Assembly: GCF_002101585.1 (NCBI RefSeq)
Contig: NZ_LQOT01000031.1
Location: 62,001-126,000, forward strand
DNA: 64,000 nucleotides
Direction: 5' to 3'
Source of the DNA: Mycolicibacter engbaekii
GTDB taxonomy: Bacteria; Actinomycetota; Actinomycetes; Mycobacteriales; Mycobacteriaceae
A model generated the notes under the pieces. That model was not told where the DNA came from. It did not search any database and saw only the letters and a list, made by a program, of their open reading frames with translations. Position numbers and translations under genes: made by a program. Shown here one piece after another: positions 32,206 through 45,456 of the stretch (the stretch's first letter is position 1; each line of letters opens with the position of its first letter).

Positions 32206-32247
32206 ACAGCACAGAGCTGGCATACCGCGATAGGCAACGGTATCGGC

Positions 32248-33039
32248 ATGGAACGAGGTATGAACCGGCCTCGAGACGCTGGGAATACGAGGGGCCCGTT
32301 GCACGTTGACCGCGACAGTACGCTGCCGTCGCCTGACTGCGGCCCTGATCTGGAGGACGTCGCCATAACCACATTGCTGCCCCCGGTCGCCATGTCGCAC
32401 CCGACCACTCACTCGGACCGCTACGCCGGCACCGACTGGGTCCAGGGGTCAGCGGCCCCGCAGGGAACCGCGGTGTTCGACGCAACCGGCGATGTAGCGG
32501 CGATGCCGTCCTGGGACGAACTGGTGCGCCAGCACGCCGACCGCGTCTACCGGCTGGCCTACCGGCTGTCCGGAAATCAGCACGACGCCGAGGACCTCAC
32601 CCAGGAGACCTTCATCCGGGTGTTCCGTTCGGTGCACAACTACCAGCCCGGGACCTTCGAAGGCTGGCTGCACCGCATCACCACCAACCTGTTCCTGGAC
32701 ATGGTGCGGCGACGGGGACGTGTCCGGATGGAGGCGCTGCCCGAGGATTACGACCGGGTGCCGGCCGACCAGCCCGACCCCGAGCAGATCTACCACGACG
32801 CGCGGCTCGATCCCGACCTGCAGGCGGCGCTGGACTCGCTGGCGCCGGAATTCCGCGCCGCGGTGGTGCTGTGCGACATCGAAGGCCTGTCCTACGAAGA
32901 GGTCGGCGCCACCCTCGGGGTGAAGCTGGGCACCGTGCGCAGCCGCATCCACCGGGGCCGCCAGGCTCTGCGCGACTATCTGGCCGCGCGCGCCGGTCAG
33001 CGTGACGCCGAAGCGTTCGGCGGCACCGCGGCCCGCTGA
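32248..33039 (+). CDS. sigE: SigE, ECF sigma factor for envelope stress
   Basis: A 263-residue ECF sigma factor. Region 2 (about residues 88-160) reads [40 protein letters not shown], and region 4 (about 195-245) [32 protein letters not shown]. The N-terminal 85 residues are a poorly conserved extension. M. tuberculosis SigE is made from several start codons; here ATG 32248, ATG 32260 and ATG 32392 (MSHPTT) are possible, so length isoforms are plausible. Its anti-sigma factor rseA and the targets htrA and tatB follow on the same strand. SigE directs transcription under surface, heat and oxidative stress. Confidence 0.93.
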   Translation: MERGMNRPRDAGNTRGPLHVDRDSTLPSPDCGPDLEDVAITTLLPPVAMSHPTTHSDRYAGTDWVQGSAAPQGTAVFDATGDVAAMPSWDELVRQHADRVYRLAYRLSGNQHDAEDLTQETFIRVFRSVHNYQPGTFEGWLHRITTNLFLDMVRRRGRVRMEALPEDYDRVPADQPDPEQIYHDARLDPDLQAALDSLAPEFRAAVVLCDIEGLSYEEVGATLGVKLGTVRSRIHRGRQALRDYLAARAGQRDAEAFGGTAAR

Positions 33040-33152
33040 GTCCGGCCTGCACCGGCGGGTTTCGGCGTCTGCCGGCGGTATCGCGCTACATTCTTAAAGG
33101 GTCTTTATTCAAGCCCGGCTGAGTGATGGTGGCGATCGGAGAGGAGTCCGGT

Positions 33153-33560
33153 GTGACGGACCGCGGAGGTCTCTTCCGTCGCGCGTTCTCCTGGCTACCC
33201 GCGCAATTCGCCTCGCAGAGCGACGCGCCGGTCGGCGCCCCGCGGCAGTTCAGCTCCACCGAACACCTGTGCAGCGAAGCGATCGCCGCCTACGTCGACG
33301 GCGAGCTGCGGATGAACGCCCACCTGCGTGCGGCTCACCACCTGTCGCTGTGCCCCGACTGCGCGGCCGAGGTGGAATACCAGGGCCGGGCGCGTTCCGC
33401 CCTGCGCGACTCACACCCGATCCGGATCCCCTCGGCGCTGTTGGGCCTGTTGGCCCAGATCCCCGAGGCGCCGGCCGACTGCCCTGCGGACGAGCCGACG
33501 AGGCCGCTGCCCGCCCGGCTCGAGGACGGCAAACCCCGAGAACGCCGTAAACGCCGGTAA
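33153..33560 (+). CDS. rseA: RseA, zinc-containing anti-sigma factor of SigE
   Basis: A 135-residue cytosolic anti-sigma factor. The ZAS motif is HHLSLCPDC (His and two Cys, about residues 65-73), preceded by LCSEAIAAYVDGELRMNAHLRAA. These ligands bind zinc and allow redox-controlled release of SigE. The N-terminal FRRAFSWLPAQFASQSDAPVGAPRQF is nearly invariant in mycobacteria. GTG 33153 is preferred over the upstream ATG because GGAGAGGAG at 33138-33146 lies 6 bases before it. The C-terminus is basic (RERRKRR) and shorter than in M. tuberculosis. In that species PknB phosphorylation triggers its degradation. Confidence 0.92.
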   Translation: MTDRGGLFRRAFSWLPAQFASQSDAPVGAPRQFSSTEHLCSEAIAAYVDGELRMNAHLRAAHHLSLCPDCAAEVEYQGRARSALRDSHPIRIPSALLGLLAQIPEAPADCPADEPTRPLPARLEDGKPRERRKRR

Positions 33561-33647
33561 GGTGGTTCCGGAGCGGCGCCAGCGCCAGGTGACGCTGTGC
33601 TCGCGGAGCCTGGAAGCGACCCAGGGGTGGAACCGGAAGAGGATTAG

Positions 33648-35144
<1,497 letters not shown>

Positions 35145-35156
35145 CGGCCCGGCGTC

Positions 35157-35540
35157 ATGTTCGCCAATGTCGGCTGGGGCGAGATGCTGGTCCTGGTGGT
35201 GCTCGGGCTGGTGATCCTGGGACCCGAGCGGCTCCCCGGAGCCATCCGCTGGACCGCCGGCGCACTGCGCCAGGCCCGCGACTACGTCACCAACGCCACC
35301 GAGCAACTGCGCGAGGAGATCGGGCCGGAGTTCGACGACCTGCGGGCACCGCTGAGCGAACTGCAGAAACTGCGCGGCATGACACCCCGCACCGCACTGA
35401 CCCGGCATTTGCTCGACGGGGACGACTCGCTGTTCACCGCCGTCGGTGCGCTGGCCGCCGAGCCACGCCCGGCGCCGCCGGCACCGGCGATGGTTCCCGA
35501 CCCGGGTGCGCCGGCGCCCTTCGACACCGACGCCACCTAG
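35157..35540 (+). CDS. tatB: TatB, twin-arginine translocase subunit
   Basis: A 127-residue Tat component. The N-terminus [28 protein letters not shown] is the hallmark membrane helix plus the conserved Glu and Gly-Pro-Glu-Arg-Leu-Pro hinge, followed by an amphipathic helix ([18 protein letters not shown]) and a Pro/Ala-rich tail. With TatA and TatC it exports folded proteins bearing RR signal peptides. It follows htrA by 12 bases, so it is probably cotranscribed within the SigE-region operon. The convergent mrp gene ends 34 bases downstream; no clear terminator hairpin is seen between them. Confidence 0.93.
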   Translation: MFANVGWGEMLVLVVLGLVILGPERLPGAIRWTAGALRQARDYVTNATEQLREEIGPEFDDLRAPLSELQKLRGMTPRTALTRHLLDGDDSLFTAVGALAAEPRPAPPAPAMVPDPGAPAPFDTDAT

Positions 35541-35574
35541 GCCGGTAGCAGCTCAGGGCCGATCAGAGACCGGA

Positions 35575-36729
35575 TCAGCGCCGCGCGCCCCCGGTGTCCA
35601 AACCCAGCGACATGCCCACCAGCCCGCGCCGGCGGGTGGCCAGCTGATCGGCGACCCGGCGCAGCTCCCGGCCCGCCGGGGAGTCCGGCGACAGCACCAC
35701 CGGGGAGCCGGAGTCGCCGCCGGTCACCATCTCGCTGTCGATCGGCACCTGGCCCAGCAGGGGCACCTCGCGGCCCATGGCCCGGGTCAGCCGCTCGGCG
35801 ACCCGATCGCCGCCGCCCTCGCCGAACAGGTGCATGGTGGACCCGTCGGGCATGGCCAGCCCGGCCATGTTCTCCACCACCCCGACCACTTGCTGGCGGG
35901 TCTGCAGGGCGATCGCCCCGGCCCGCTCGGCGACCTCCGCGGCCGCCTGCTGCGGGGTGGTCACCACCAGAATCTCGGCGGAGGGCACCAGCTGGGCCAC
36001 CGAGATGGCGATGTCGCCGGTGCCCGGCGGCAGATCCAGCAACAGCACGTCCAGGTCGCCCCAGTAGACATCGGCGAGGAACTGCTGCAGGGCCCGGTGC
36101 AGCATCGGGCCACGCCACACCACCGGCGTGTTGCCCTGGGTGAACATCGCGATCGAGATCACCTTCACGCCGTAGCCGATCGGCGGCATGATCATCGAGT
36201 CGACCTGCGTCGGCAGGGCGGTGACGCCCATCATCCGGGGCACCGAGTGGCCGTAGATGTCGGCGTCGACCACCCCGACCGCCAGACCACGTTCGGCCAG
36301 CGCAACCGCGAGGTTGACGGTGACACTGGACTTGCCCACCCCGCCCTTCCCCGAGGCGATCGCGTAGACCTTGGTCAGCGAACCCGGTTGCGCGAAGGGA
36401 ATGACCGGCTCGTGTGCGTCGCCGCGTAACTGCTTGCGCAACTCGGCGCGCTGCTCGTCGCTGAAGACATCCAGGCTGACCGTCACCGGGCCGGTGCCGG
36501 GCACGTCGTTGATCGCCGCGGTCACCATGTTGGTGATCTCGGACTTCATCGGACAGCCGGCGATGGTCAGGTAGATCGTGACGTGGACGCTGTGGTCGGC
36601 CGCGATCTCGATGCTCTTGACCATGCCCAGATCGGTGATCGGACGCCGGATGTCGGGGTCGAGCACGGTGCCCAACGCTGCGTAGATCGCGTCGTGCAGG
36701 GCTGCGGTGTCATCGTGGTTCTCGGGCAT
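35575..36729 (-). CDS. mrp: Mrp/ApbC-type iron-sulfur cluster carrier ATPase
   Basis: A 384-residue P-loop ATPase of the Mrp/NBP35 family. The N-terminal 90 residues are a DUF59/MIP18 domain (LHDAIYAALGTVLDPDIRRPITDLGMV, with AGCPMKSEIT). The NTPase has the deviant Walker A SGKGGVGKSSVTVNLA near residue 127 and LLLDLPPGTGD later. It is thought to transfer Fe-S clusters to apo-proteins. The CxxC metal-binding pair found in many homologues is not evident in the C-terminal region. Start ATG 36729 has TAGACT (36743-36738, minus strand) 8 bases upstream. It lies 49 bases behind the lytic transglycosylase on the same strand. Confidence 0.92.
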   Translation of the reverse strand: MPENHDDTAALHDAIYAALGTVLDPDIRRPITDLGMVKSIEIAADHSVHVTIYLTIAGCPMKSEITNMVTAAINDVPGTGPVTVSLDVFSDEQRAELRKQLRGDAHEPVIPFAQPGSLTKVYAIASGKGGVGKSSVTVNLAVALAERGLAVGVVDADIYGHSVPRMMGVTALPTQVDSMIMPPIGYGVKVISIAMFTQGNTPVVWRGPMLHRALQQFLADVYWGDLDVLLLDLPPGTGDIAISVAQLVPSAEILVVTTPQQAAAEVAERAGAIALQTRQQVVGVVENMAGLAMPDGSTMHLFGEGGGDRVAERLTRAMGREVPLLGQVPIDSEMVTGGDSGSPVVLSPDSPAGRELRRVADQLATRRRGLVGMSLGLDTGGARR

Positions 36730-36778
36730 CGCAACCGAGTCTAAGGCAGTGCGGCGAGGTGCCGGCCTGCGCTGTCGG

Positions 36779-38119
36779 TCAGGCCGGCGGCAATGCCTGG
36801 GGCCCACCCGGCGGGGTGCCGGGGAACACCGGAGCCGGCGGTGCCGGGGCCGGCTGATCCGGGGAATCCGGCGGCAACGGTGCCACCGCATAGGGCGGCA
36901 TCGGCGCGGGCGCGGCCGGTGGGGCTTCCGGGGGCGCGAACGGGAACGGGGGCAGGCCGTTGGGCGGGGCCGGCGCGGCCGCCGGGGCCGGCGCTGCCTG
37001 CGGCTCCAGGCAGATCATCCGGCAGGCCGCCGAGGGACGCGGCAGCTGCTGCTGCTCGGGGGCGGTCATCCACGGCTGGAGCCAGGGCAGGTTTGCCAGC
37101 TGCGTCTCCATGCTCGGCTGACCCAGGTCGATCAGCGCGGAGCCCGTGGTGTGTTCGAAATGCGACATGCCGTGCAGGGCCAGCGATTCCGGCCCGAGCC
37201 CCTCGGGGTGTTCCAGGTGCTCGAGGTGCAGGTCGGCGATCGGCGGGGCCGGCCCGACGATCGGCGGCAGGTCGACCGGCGCCACTCCGGTGGCGTAGGC
37301 CGCCGCCCAGCCCATCACGTTCTCCGCGTAGGCCATCGAATTGTTGTAGCGCAGGATGGCGGTCAGAACCTGCGACTGCTCGCGCAGGTTCAGCCCGCCA
37401 CTGCACAGATACCGGGCGGCCGCCAATGTCGCGTCGTAGATGTTCTGGGGGTCCGCACGGCCGTCGCCGTCGCCGTCGGCGGCATAGCGCGACCAGGTTC
37501 CGGGCAGGAACTGCATCGGTCCCAAGGCGCGGGCGTAGACCACCCGGCCGGGCGCGCTGCTGGCCACGATGATTTCGTTGCCGGGCAGGGTGCCGTCCAG
37601 CACCGGCCCGTAGATCGGCTGCAGCACATTGCCCCGGGCGTCGGTGGCCCCGCCGTTGGCGTGGCCGGACTCGATGCGCCCGATCCCGGCGAGCAGGTTC
37701 CAGCTGACCCCGCACTCGGGTGCGGCGACCGACATCTGGTGTTCGGCGTTGCGGTAGGCCGCCAATGCGGTCTGGGGGATTCCGAGGGTGCCGGGTGCGT
37801 AGACGACGGCCGCCGGCGGCGCCGACGGGGCTCCGGCGGCCACGCGCAGGGCCGCCGGCGGGCGGTGCACCGCGACGACGGCGGGCCCCGACGAGCGTCC
37901 GGTCGACGGGGTGTTCACCGACGCTGCCAGCGGGGTGACCGCGGTGTTGCGCAGCGGTAGCGAGGTCGAGGGGGAGCGGGGTGTGGCGCCCACGGCGCCG
38001 GCGAACACCAGCGGGGTGATGAACATCAGGCCGAACGCCGGCCGCAGGGCCGCACGCGCGGCCCGGCGCACTTTGGCGCCACGGGACACGCGTTCCCCGG
38101 CGTCGCCCCCTTTTAGCAC
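36779..38119 (-). CDS. Secreted lytic murein transglycosylase (Rv1230c-like)
   Basis: A 446-residue exported peptidoglycan-cleaving enzyme. A basic head and hydrophobic segment (LMFITPLVFAGAVGA, about residues 31-45) serve as signal or anchor. The SLT_2/MltB-type domain (about 115-265) contains WNLLAGIGRIESGHANGG with the catalytic Glu, ARALGPMQFLPGTWSRYAADGDGDGRADP and IYDATLAAARYLC. The C-terminal 130 residues are Pro/Ala-rich and probably span or bind the wall. GTG 38119 is the start with AGGGACGG upstream; GTG ten codons in is an alternative. It likely acts in wall remodelling at the cell surface. Confidence 0.9.
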   Translation of the reverse strand: MLKGGDAGERVSRGAKVRRAARAALRPAFGLMFITPLVFAGAVGATPRSPSTSLPLRNTAVTPLAASVNTPSTGRSSGPAVVAVHRPPAALRVAAGAPSAPPAAVVYAPGTLGIPQTALAAYRNAEHQMSVAAPECGVSWNLLAGIGRIESGHANGGATDARGNVLQPIYGPVLDGTLPGNEIIVASSAPGRVVYARALGPMQFLPGTWSRYAADGDGDGRADPQNIYDATLAAARYLCSGGLNLREQSQVLTAILRYNNSMAYAENVMGWAAAYATGVAPVDLPPIVGPAPPIADLHLEHLEHPEGLGPESLALHGMSHFEHTTGSALIDLGQPSMETQLANLPWLQPWMTAPEQQQLPRPSAACRMICLEPQAAPAPAAAPAPPNGLPPFPFAPPEAPPAAPAPMPPYAVAPLPPDSPDQPAPAPPAPVFPGTPPGGPQALPPA

Positions 38120-38248
38120 TCGACCGTCCCTAATTTCGCTGTGGTGATACCGCTCGCGCTTCGTGAACTAGGTCACCATACCGAACGTCGGTCCTGCTGG
38201 TGACCGTTATATGGTCCGCGTCCACAGGCGGACCACCCCGGGCACCGG

Positions 38249-38746
38249 CTACGGCGCGCCGGGGTCGGGCGCCGGGCGCAGCGCTTCGAGCAGTTCCCGC
38301 AGCCGCTCGAGTTCGTGGTGCAGGTAGTCGCGGGTTGCCACCTCGCCGACCGCCAATCGCAGCGACGCCAGTTCCCGGGCCAGGTACTCGGTGTCGGCTT
38401 TGGTCTGGGCGGCGCGCCGGCGGTCCTCATCCAGGCTGACCCGATCGCGGTTCTCCTGCCGGTTCTGGGCCAGCAGGATCAGCGGCGCGGCGTAGGCGGC
38501 CTGCGTGGAAAATGCCAGGTTGAGCAGGATGAACGGGTAGGGGTCCCACTGCAGGCGCAGCGCGTAGACGTTCAGCAGGATCCAGGCCACCACGATCAGG
38601 GTCTGGATGGCCAGGTAGCGCCCGGTGCCGAAGAACCGCGCCACCGACTCGGTGAAGCGGCCCAGCGCGTCGGGATCGAGCTGGAAGCTGGGCAGCCGTG
38701 AGGTGCGGGGAGTGGAGAGACGCTGCGATGACGAGCGGTCGGTCAC
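38249..38746 (-). CDS. DUF1003 membrane protein (Rv1231c-like)
   Basis: A 165-residue protein with two membrane helices (about residues 42-60 and 68-92) in the DUF1003 pattern FTESVARFFGTGRYLAIQTLIVVAWILLNVY and DPYPFILLNLAFSTQAAYAAPLILLAQNRQ, then a charged coiled-coil tail. Its role is unknown; the conserved AQNRQ..RDR segment is typical. GTG 38746 overlaps the TGA of the upstream MgtE-domain gene (GTGA), with GGGAGG 6 bases before it, so the two proteins are coupled. The ATG/GTG codons further upstream are in the mgtE coding region and unlikely. Confidence 0.88.
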   Translation of the reverse strand: MTDRSSSQRLSTPRTSRLPSFQLDPDALGRFTESVARFFGTGRYLAIQTLIVVAWILLNVYALRLQWDPYPFILLNLAFSTQAAYAAPLILLAQNRQENRDRVSLDEDRRRAAQTKADTEYLARELASLRLAVGEVATRDYLHHELERLRELLEALRPAPDPGAP

Positions 38747-40041
38747 GACGGCCTCCCGGCGAGTTTCGGTCCAAGGTCCGGCTCGGGCGTTTCGCGCCAA
38801 TCGGCGGGCAGCAGGTGGTCGAGCACGTCGTCGACCGTCACCGCGCCCAGTAGGTGGTTCTGTTCGTCGAGCACGGGGCCGCAGACCAGGTTGTAGGCCG
38901 CGAAGTAGCGGGTCAGCTCGGCCAACGACACCTCGGGGTTCAAGGCCGGCAGATCAGAGTCGACGAAGCCGCCGATGAGTTCGGCCGGGGGGACCCGCAG
39001 CAGTTGCTGCAGCGGGACAGAACCCAGGTAGCGGCCGGTCGGGGTGGCGGTGGGTGCTCGCGTCACGAACACCAGCGACGACAGCGCCGGGGTCAGGTCG
39101 GGATCGCGCACCCGGGCCAGTGCCTCGGCGACCGAGGTGTCGGCGGTCAGCACCACCGGGTTGGAGGTCATCAGACCGCCCGCGGTGTCCGGGGAGTGCT
39201 CCAGCAGGCGGCGCACCGGATTGGAGTCATCGGGGTCCATCCGCGCCAGCAGCGTCTCGGCCTCGGTCGGGTTCATGACGCCGAGCAGGTCCGCGGCGTC
39301 GTCGGGGTCCATCTCCTCCAGCACGTCGGCGGCCCGATCGGTGCCGAGTTGGGCGAGCACGACGGCCTGCCGTTCTTCGGGCAGCTCCTGCAGGATGTCG
39401 GCCAGGCGGGCGTTGTCCAGTGCGTTGAACACCTCGTAGCGGCGCTTGGGCGGCAGCTCGCGGATGGCGTCGGCGACTTCGATCGGCCGCCAGCCCTCGA
39501 ACTGCGCCAGCAGCTGCGCCACTTCCTGCCCGGGCATCGCCAGCGCCGACGGGGTCAGGCCCTGCACGTTGTGCCAGTCCACGATGTGCACCGCGCCGCG
39601 GCGGCCCAGCCGCCGGGAGTGGCGCACCGCCACCCGCGTCACCAGCCAGTCCCGCGTGCGGCTCTGCTCGATCGCCAAGTCGGTGATCGCGACATCGACG
39701 CCGGCCAGTTCCGGCAGCTCGGGGTCGTTGACCCGGACCTTGGTGTCCAGCACCTGTCCGAGCACCAGCGCCTCACCGGGACGCTGGTTGAACTTGCGCA
39801 GCGAGACGGTTCCGGTGTTGAGGGTGACGGCGTTGGGTTCGATCGAGGCGACCCGTAGAATTGGTACGAATATCCTTCTGCGGGTAGGCAATTCGACGAC
39901 GAGACCCAGGACACGGGGTTGCTGGCGAACGATGCTGAGACTGACCACCACATCGCGGACCCGCCCGACGGATTCGCCGAACGGGCCCAGTACCACCATC
40001 CGCGCGAGCCGCGCTGCATAAACCCTGTTGCTCGACGCCAT
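38743..40041 (-). CDS. MgtE N-domain/CBS protein without membrane channel (Rv1232c-like)
   Basis: A 432-residue soluble protein. Residues about 1-160 hold two PRC-barrel-like parts (VYAARLARMVVLGPFGESVGRVRDVV...), about 165-275 the MgtE N superhelix (repeated ADAIRELPPKRRYEVFNALD / LEEMDPDDAADLLGVM), and about 280-425 paired CBS domains. Canonical MgtE Mg2+ channels have a C-terminal five-helix pore, which is entirely absent, so this is a Mg2+/nucleotide sensor-like protein. It may regulate the coupled DUF1003 membrane protein. ATG 40041 has TACCCT (40054-40049, minus strand) 7 bases upstream (leaderless) and is only 24 bases from the divergent gene. Confidence 0.88.
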   Translation of the reverse strand: MASSNRVYAARLARMVVLGPFGESVGRVRDVVVSLSIVRQQPRVLGLVVELPTRRRIFVPILRVASIEPNAVTLNTGTVSLRKFNQRPGEALVLGQVLDTKVRVNDPELPELAGVDVAITDLAIEQSRTRDWLVTRVAVRHSRRLGRRGAVHIVDWHNVQGLTPSALAMPGQEVAQLLAQFEGWRPIEVADAIRELPPKRRYEVFNALDNARLADILQELPEERQAVVLAQLGTDRAADVLEEMDPDDAADLLGVMNPTEAETLLARMDPDDSNPVRRLLEHSPDTAGGLMTSNPVVLTADTSVAEALARVRDPDLTPALSSLVFVTRAPTATPTGRYLGSVPLQQLLRVPPAELIGGFVDSDLPALNPEVSLAELTRYFAAYNLVCGPVLDEQNHLLGAVTVDDVLDHLLPADWRETPEPDLGPKLAGRPS

Positions 40042-40065
40042 GATTGAAAGGGTAGGAGTATTTAG

Positions 40066-41034
40066 GTGACCAACGCGTATCGCCCCCGCCGTACCTGCCT
40101 GTCCGTACCGGGCAGCAGCCAGAAGATGATCGACAAAGCCAAGGGTCTGCAGGCCGACCAGGTCTTTCTCGATCTGGAGGACGCGGTCGCCCCAGCGGCC
40201 AAAGACCAGGCCCGCACCCTGGTGGCCGAAGCGCTGACGGAGACGAACTGGACGGCGCCGTTGCTGGGCGTTCGGGTCAACGACTGGACCACGCCGTGGA
40301 CCCATGCCGACCTGATCGAGGTGGTCTCGGCGGTCGGTGCCGCCGGTACCCGGCTGGATGTCGTCGTGCTGCCCAAGGTGTCGGATGCCTCGCACGTGCA
40401 GGCGCTGGATCTGCTGCTCACCCAGCTGGAGACCGTCCACGGTCTGCCGGTCGGCCAGATCGGCATCGACGCCCAGATCGAGGACGCCCGCGGTCTGACC
40501 AACATCAACGCGATTGCCGCAGCGCCCCGGGTGCAGGCCTTGGTGCTCGGACCGGCCGACCTGATGGCCAGCCTCAACACCCGGACCCTGGAGGTCGGCG
40601 AACAGCCCGAGGGCTACACCGAGGGCGACGCCTACCACCATGTGCTGATGACGATTCTGGTGGCGGCGCGCGCGCACGGGATCGCCGCCGTCGACGGGCC
40701 GTATCTGAAAGTCCGTGACGTCGAGGCATTCCGGCGGGTTGCGGGCCGCTCGGCCGCTCTCGGCTTCGACGGCAAATGGGTGCTGCATCCCGACCAGATC
40801 GCAGCGGGCAACGAGATCTTCAGTCCGCGGCAGGCCGAATACGACCACGCCGAGCTGATTCTGGAGGCCTACGCGTGGCACACCTCGCACGCCGGTGGAG
40901 CCCGCGGCGCGGTGATGCTCGGTGACGAGATGCTCGACGAGGCCAGCCGCAAAATGGCGTTGGTGGTGGCGGGCAAGGGCCGCGCGGCCGGGATGCGCCG
41001 CGAGGCGCCGCCGTTCACGCCGCCGTCGGGCTAG
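40066..41034 (+). CDS. CitE-like HpcH/HpaI lyase (CoA-ester lyase)
   Basis: A 322-residue TIM-barrel enzyme of the citrate lyase beta/malyl-CoA lyase family. Motifs are RTCLSVPGSSQKMIDKAKGLQADQVFLDLEDAVAP (with the conserved Arg and the metal-binding Glu/Asp), GIDAQIEDARGL, VLGPADLMASL and GFDGKWVLHPDQI. Length and the WVLHPDQI loop fit the bacterial CoA-ester lyases (malyl- or beta-methylmalyl-CoA type). GTG 40066 has AGGAG at 40054-40058, 7 bases upstream. Citrate lyase alpha and gamma are absent, so citrate cleavage is unlikely. The stop TAG shares the CTAG at 41031-41034 with the convergent gene. Confidence 0.87.
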   Translation: MTNAYRPRRTCLSVPGSSQKMIDKAKGLQADQVFLDLEDAVAPAAKDQARTLVAEALTETNWTAPLLGVRVNDWTTPWTHADLIEVVSAVGAAGTRLDVVVLPKVSDASHVQALDLLLTQLETVHGLPVGQIGIDAQIEDARGLTNINAIAAAPRVQALVLGPADLMASLNTRTLEVGEQPEGYTEGDAYHHVLMTILVAARAHGIAAVDGPYLKVRDVEAFRRVAGRSAALGFDGKWVLHPDQIAAGNEIFSPRQAEYDHAELILEAYAWHTSHAGGARGAVMLGDEMLDEASRKMALVVAGKGRAAGMRREAPPFTPPSG

Positions 41035-41651
41035 TTCAGGGCGATCATCGCCAGGATCAACGAGAGCATCATCGCCACGCCGGCGATCGAGGTGCCGGCC
41101 ACCGCCAGGCCGTGCCCGCCCTCACCGGTCGACTTGATCTGGTTCAGCGCGACGACTCCCACGATGAACCCGGCCAGGGCCAGCGGCCAGAACACCAGTC
41201 CGAGCAGGGCCAGCACCAGGGAGGTGACGGCCAGGACGTTGGTCTTCTGCGCCTGGCCCGGCAGGGGGTAGCCGCCGGAATACGGCGCGCCATAACCCGC
41301 CGGCGGGTAACCCGGGGTGTAGCCCGGCGGCGGGTAGCCGATCGGACCGCCGGGTCCCGGGTACTCGCCCGGAGCGGGCGGCGGAGGAGGCAGATAACCG
41401 CCGGGCGGCAGGTAGTTGCCGGGCGGTGGGCCAGCCGGATATCCGCTGGTAGGCGGGGGTGGCGGGAAGCCGCCACCGGCCGGAGGCGGCGGGAATCCGG
41501 GCGCGGGGTACACCGGGCCGGGGGGATAGCCCTCGAAGCCCGACGGGTAAGCCCAGCCGCCCTGATCGGGCCCGGTAGCACCCGGGTTGGCCCAGGGCTG
41601 GTCGGGATTGCCTCGTGGATTCTGTTCAGAATCCCCGCCGGGAGCTGTCAT
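41031..41651 (-). CDS. Pro-rich DUF4190 membrane protein (Rv1233c-like)
   Basis: A 206-residue protein. Residues 1-130 are an intrinsically disordered Gly/Pro/Tyr-rich head with PPPG and GYPP repeats. The last 75 residues hold two membrane helices of the DUF4190 type (AVTSLVLALLGLVFWPLALAGFIVGVVAL and GLAVAGTSIAGVAMMLSLILAMIAL). ATG 41651 has TAGGTT (41664-41659, minus strand) 7 bases upstream (leaderless). It is divergent from the Rv1234-like gene and its stop overlaps the lyase gene. Function unknown; such tails often mark envelope-associated proteins. Confidence 0.85.
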   Translation of the reverse strand: MTAPGGDSEQNPRGNPDQPWANPGATGPDQGGWAYPSGFEGYPPGPVYPAPGFPPPPAGGGFPPPPPTSGYPAGPPPGNYLPPGGYLPPPPPAPGEYPGPGGPIGYPPPGYTPGYPPAGYGAPYSGGYPLPGQAQKTNVLAVTSLVLALLGLVFWPLALAGFIVGVVALNQIKSTGEGGHGLAVAGTSIAGVAMMLSLILAMIALN

Positions 41652-41729
41652 GCTGTTCAACCTAGCCGATGCGCCGCGACCGGCTTGTCGTCCGACAGCC
41701 GCTTCTCGGGGCGAGGAGAGAGAATTCCC

Positions 41730-44624
<2,895 letters not shown>

Positions 44625-44628
<4 letters not shown>

Positions 44629-45452
44629 CCGGTCTTCGGCGCCGAACCGCATGGGTCATCATCGACCTGGCCGTGCTGGTCTATGCACTGGTCCCGGTGT
44701 TGTGGATTCTGTCGCTGTCGCTCAAGCCGACCTCAACGGTCAAGGACGGCAGGTTCATTCCCTCGTCGGTGACGCTGGACAACTACCGCGGGATCTTTGC
44801 CGGTGACGTCTTCGGTTCGGCGCTGATCAACTCGGTGGGCATCGGCCTGATCACCACGGTGATCGCGGTGGTCATCGGGGCGATGGCCGCCTACGCGGTG
44901 GCTCGCCTGGACTTCCCCGGTAAGCGGGTGCTGGTGGGGGCGGCCCTGCTGATCGCGATGTTTCCCCAGATTTCCCTGGTGACACCGATTTTCAACATCG
45001 AACGCGCTACCGGGCTGTTCGACACCTGGCTGGGCCTGATCATCCCCTACATCACGTTTGCGCTGCCGCTGGCGATCTACACGCTGTCGGCGTTCTTCGC
45101 CGAGATCCCGTGGGATCTGGAGAAGGCCGCCAAGATGGACGGCGCCACGCCGGGGCAGGCGTTCCGCAAGGTGATCGCGCCGCTGGCGGCGCCGGGCATC
45201 GTCACCGCTGCCATTCTGGTGTTCATCTTCGCGTGGAACGATCTGCTGCTGGCGTTGTCGCTGACGGCCACGAAAGCCTCGGTCACCGCGCCCGTGGCCA
45301 TCGCCAACTTCACCGGCAGTTCGCAATTCGAGGAGCCCACCGGATCGATCGCGGCGGGAGCGATGGTGATCACCGTGCCGATCATCGCCTTTGTTCTAAT
45401 CTTCCAACGACGGATCGTGGCGGGACTGACCTCCGGCGCGGTGAAGGGATAG
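44625..45452 (+). CDS. sugB: SugB, trehalose ABC permease subunit
   Basis: A 275-residue MalG-type permease with six membrane helices, starting with [26 protein letters not shown] and ending [20 protein letters not shown], the classic MalG C-terminus. The EAA loop is [30 protein letters not shown] 44625 overlaps the sugA stop. It pairs with SugA to form the channel. The downstream sugC begins 4 bases after the stop. Confidence 0.95.
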
Positions 45453-45456
45453 CGGG

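Noticed and set aside
35541..35574. Possible terminator between convergent tatB and mrp
   Set aside because: Only 34 bases, with no stem longer than a few pairs and no T-run, so nothing worth calling was seen.
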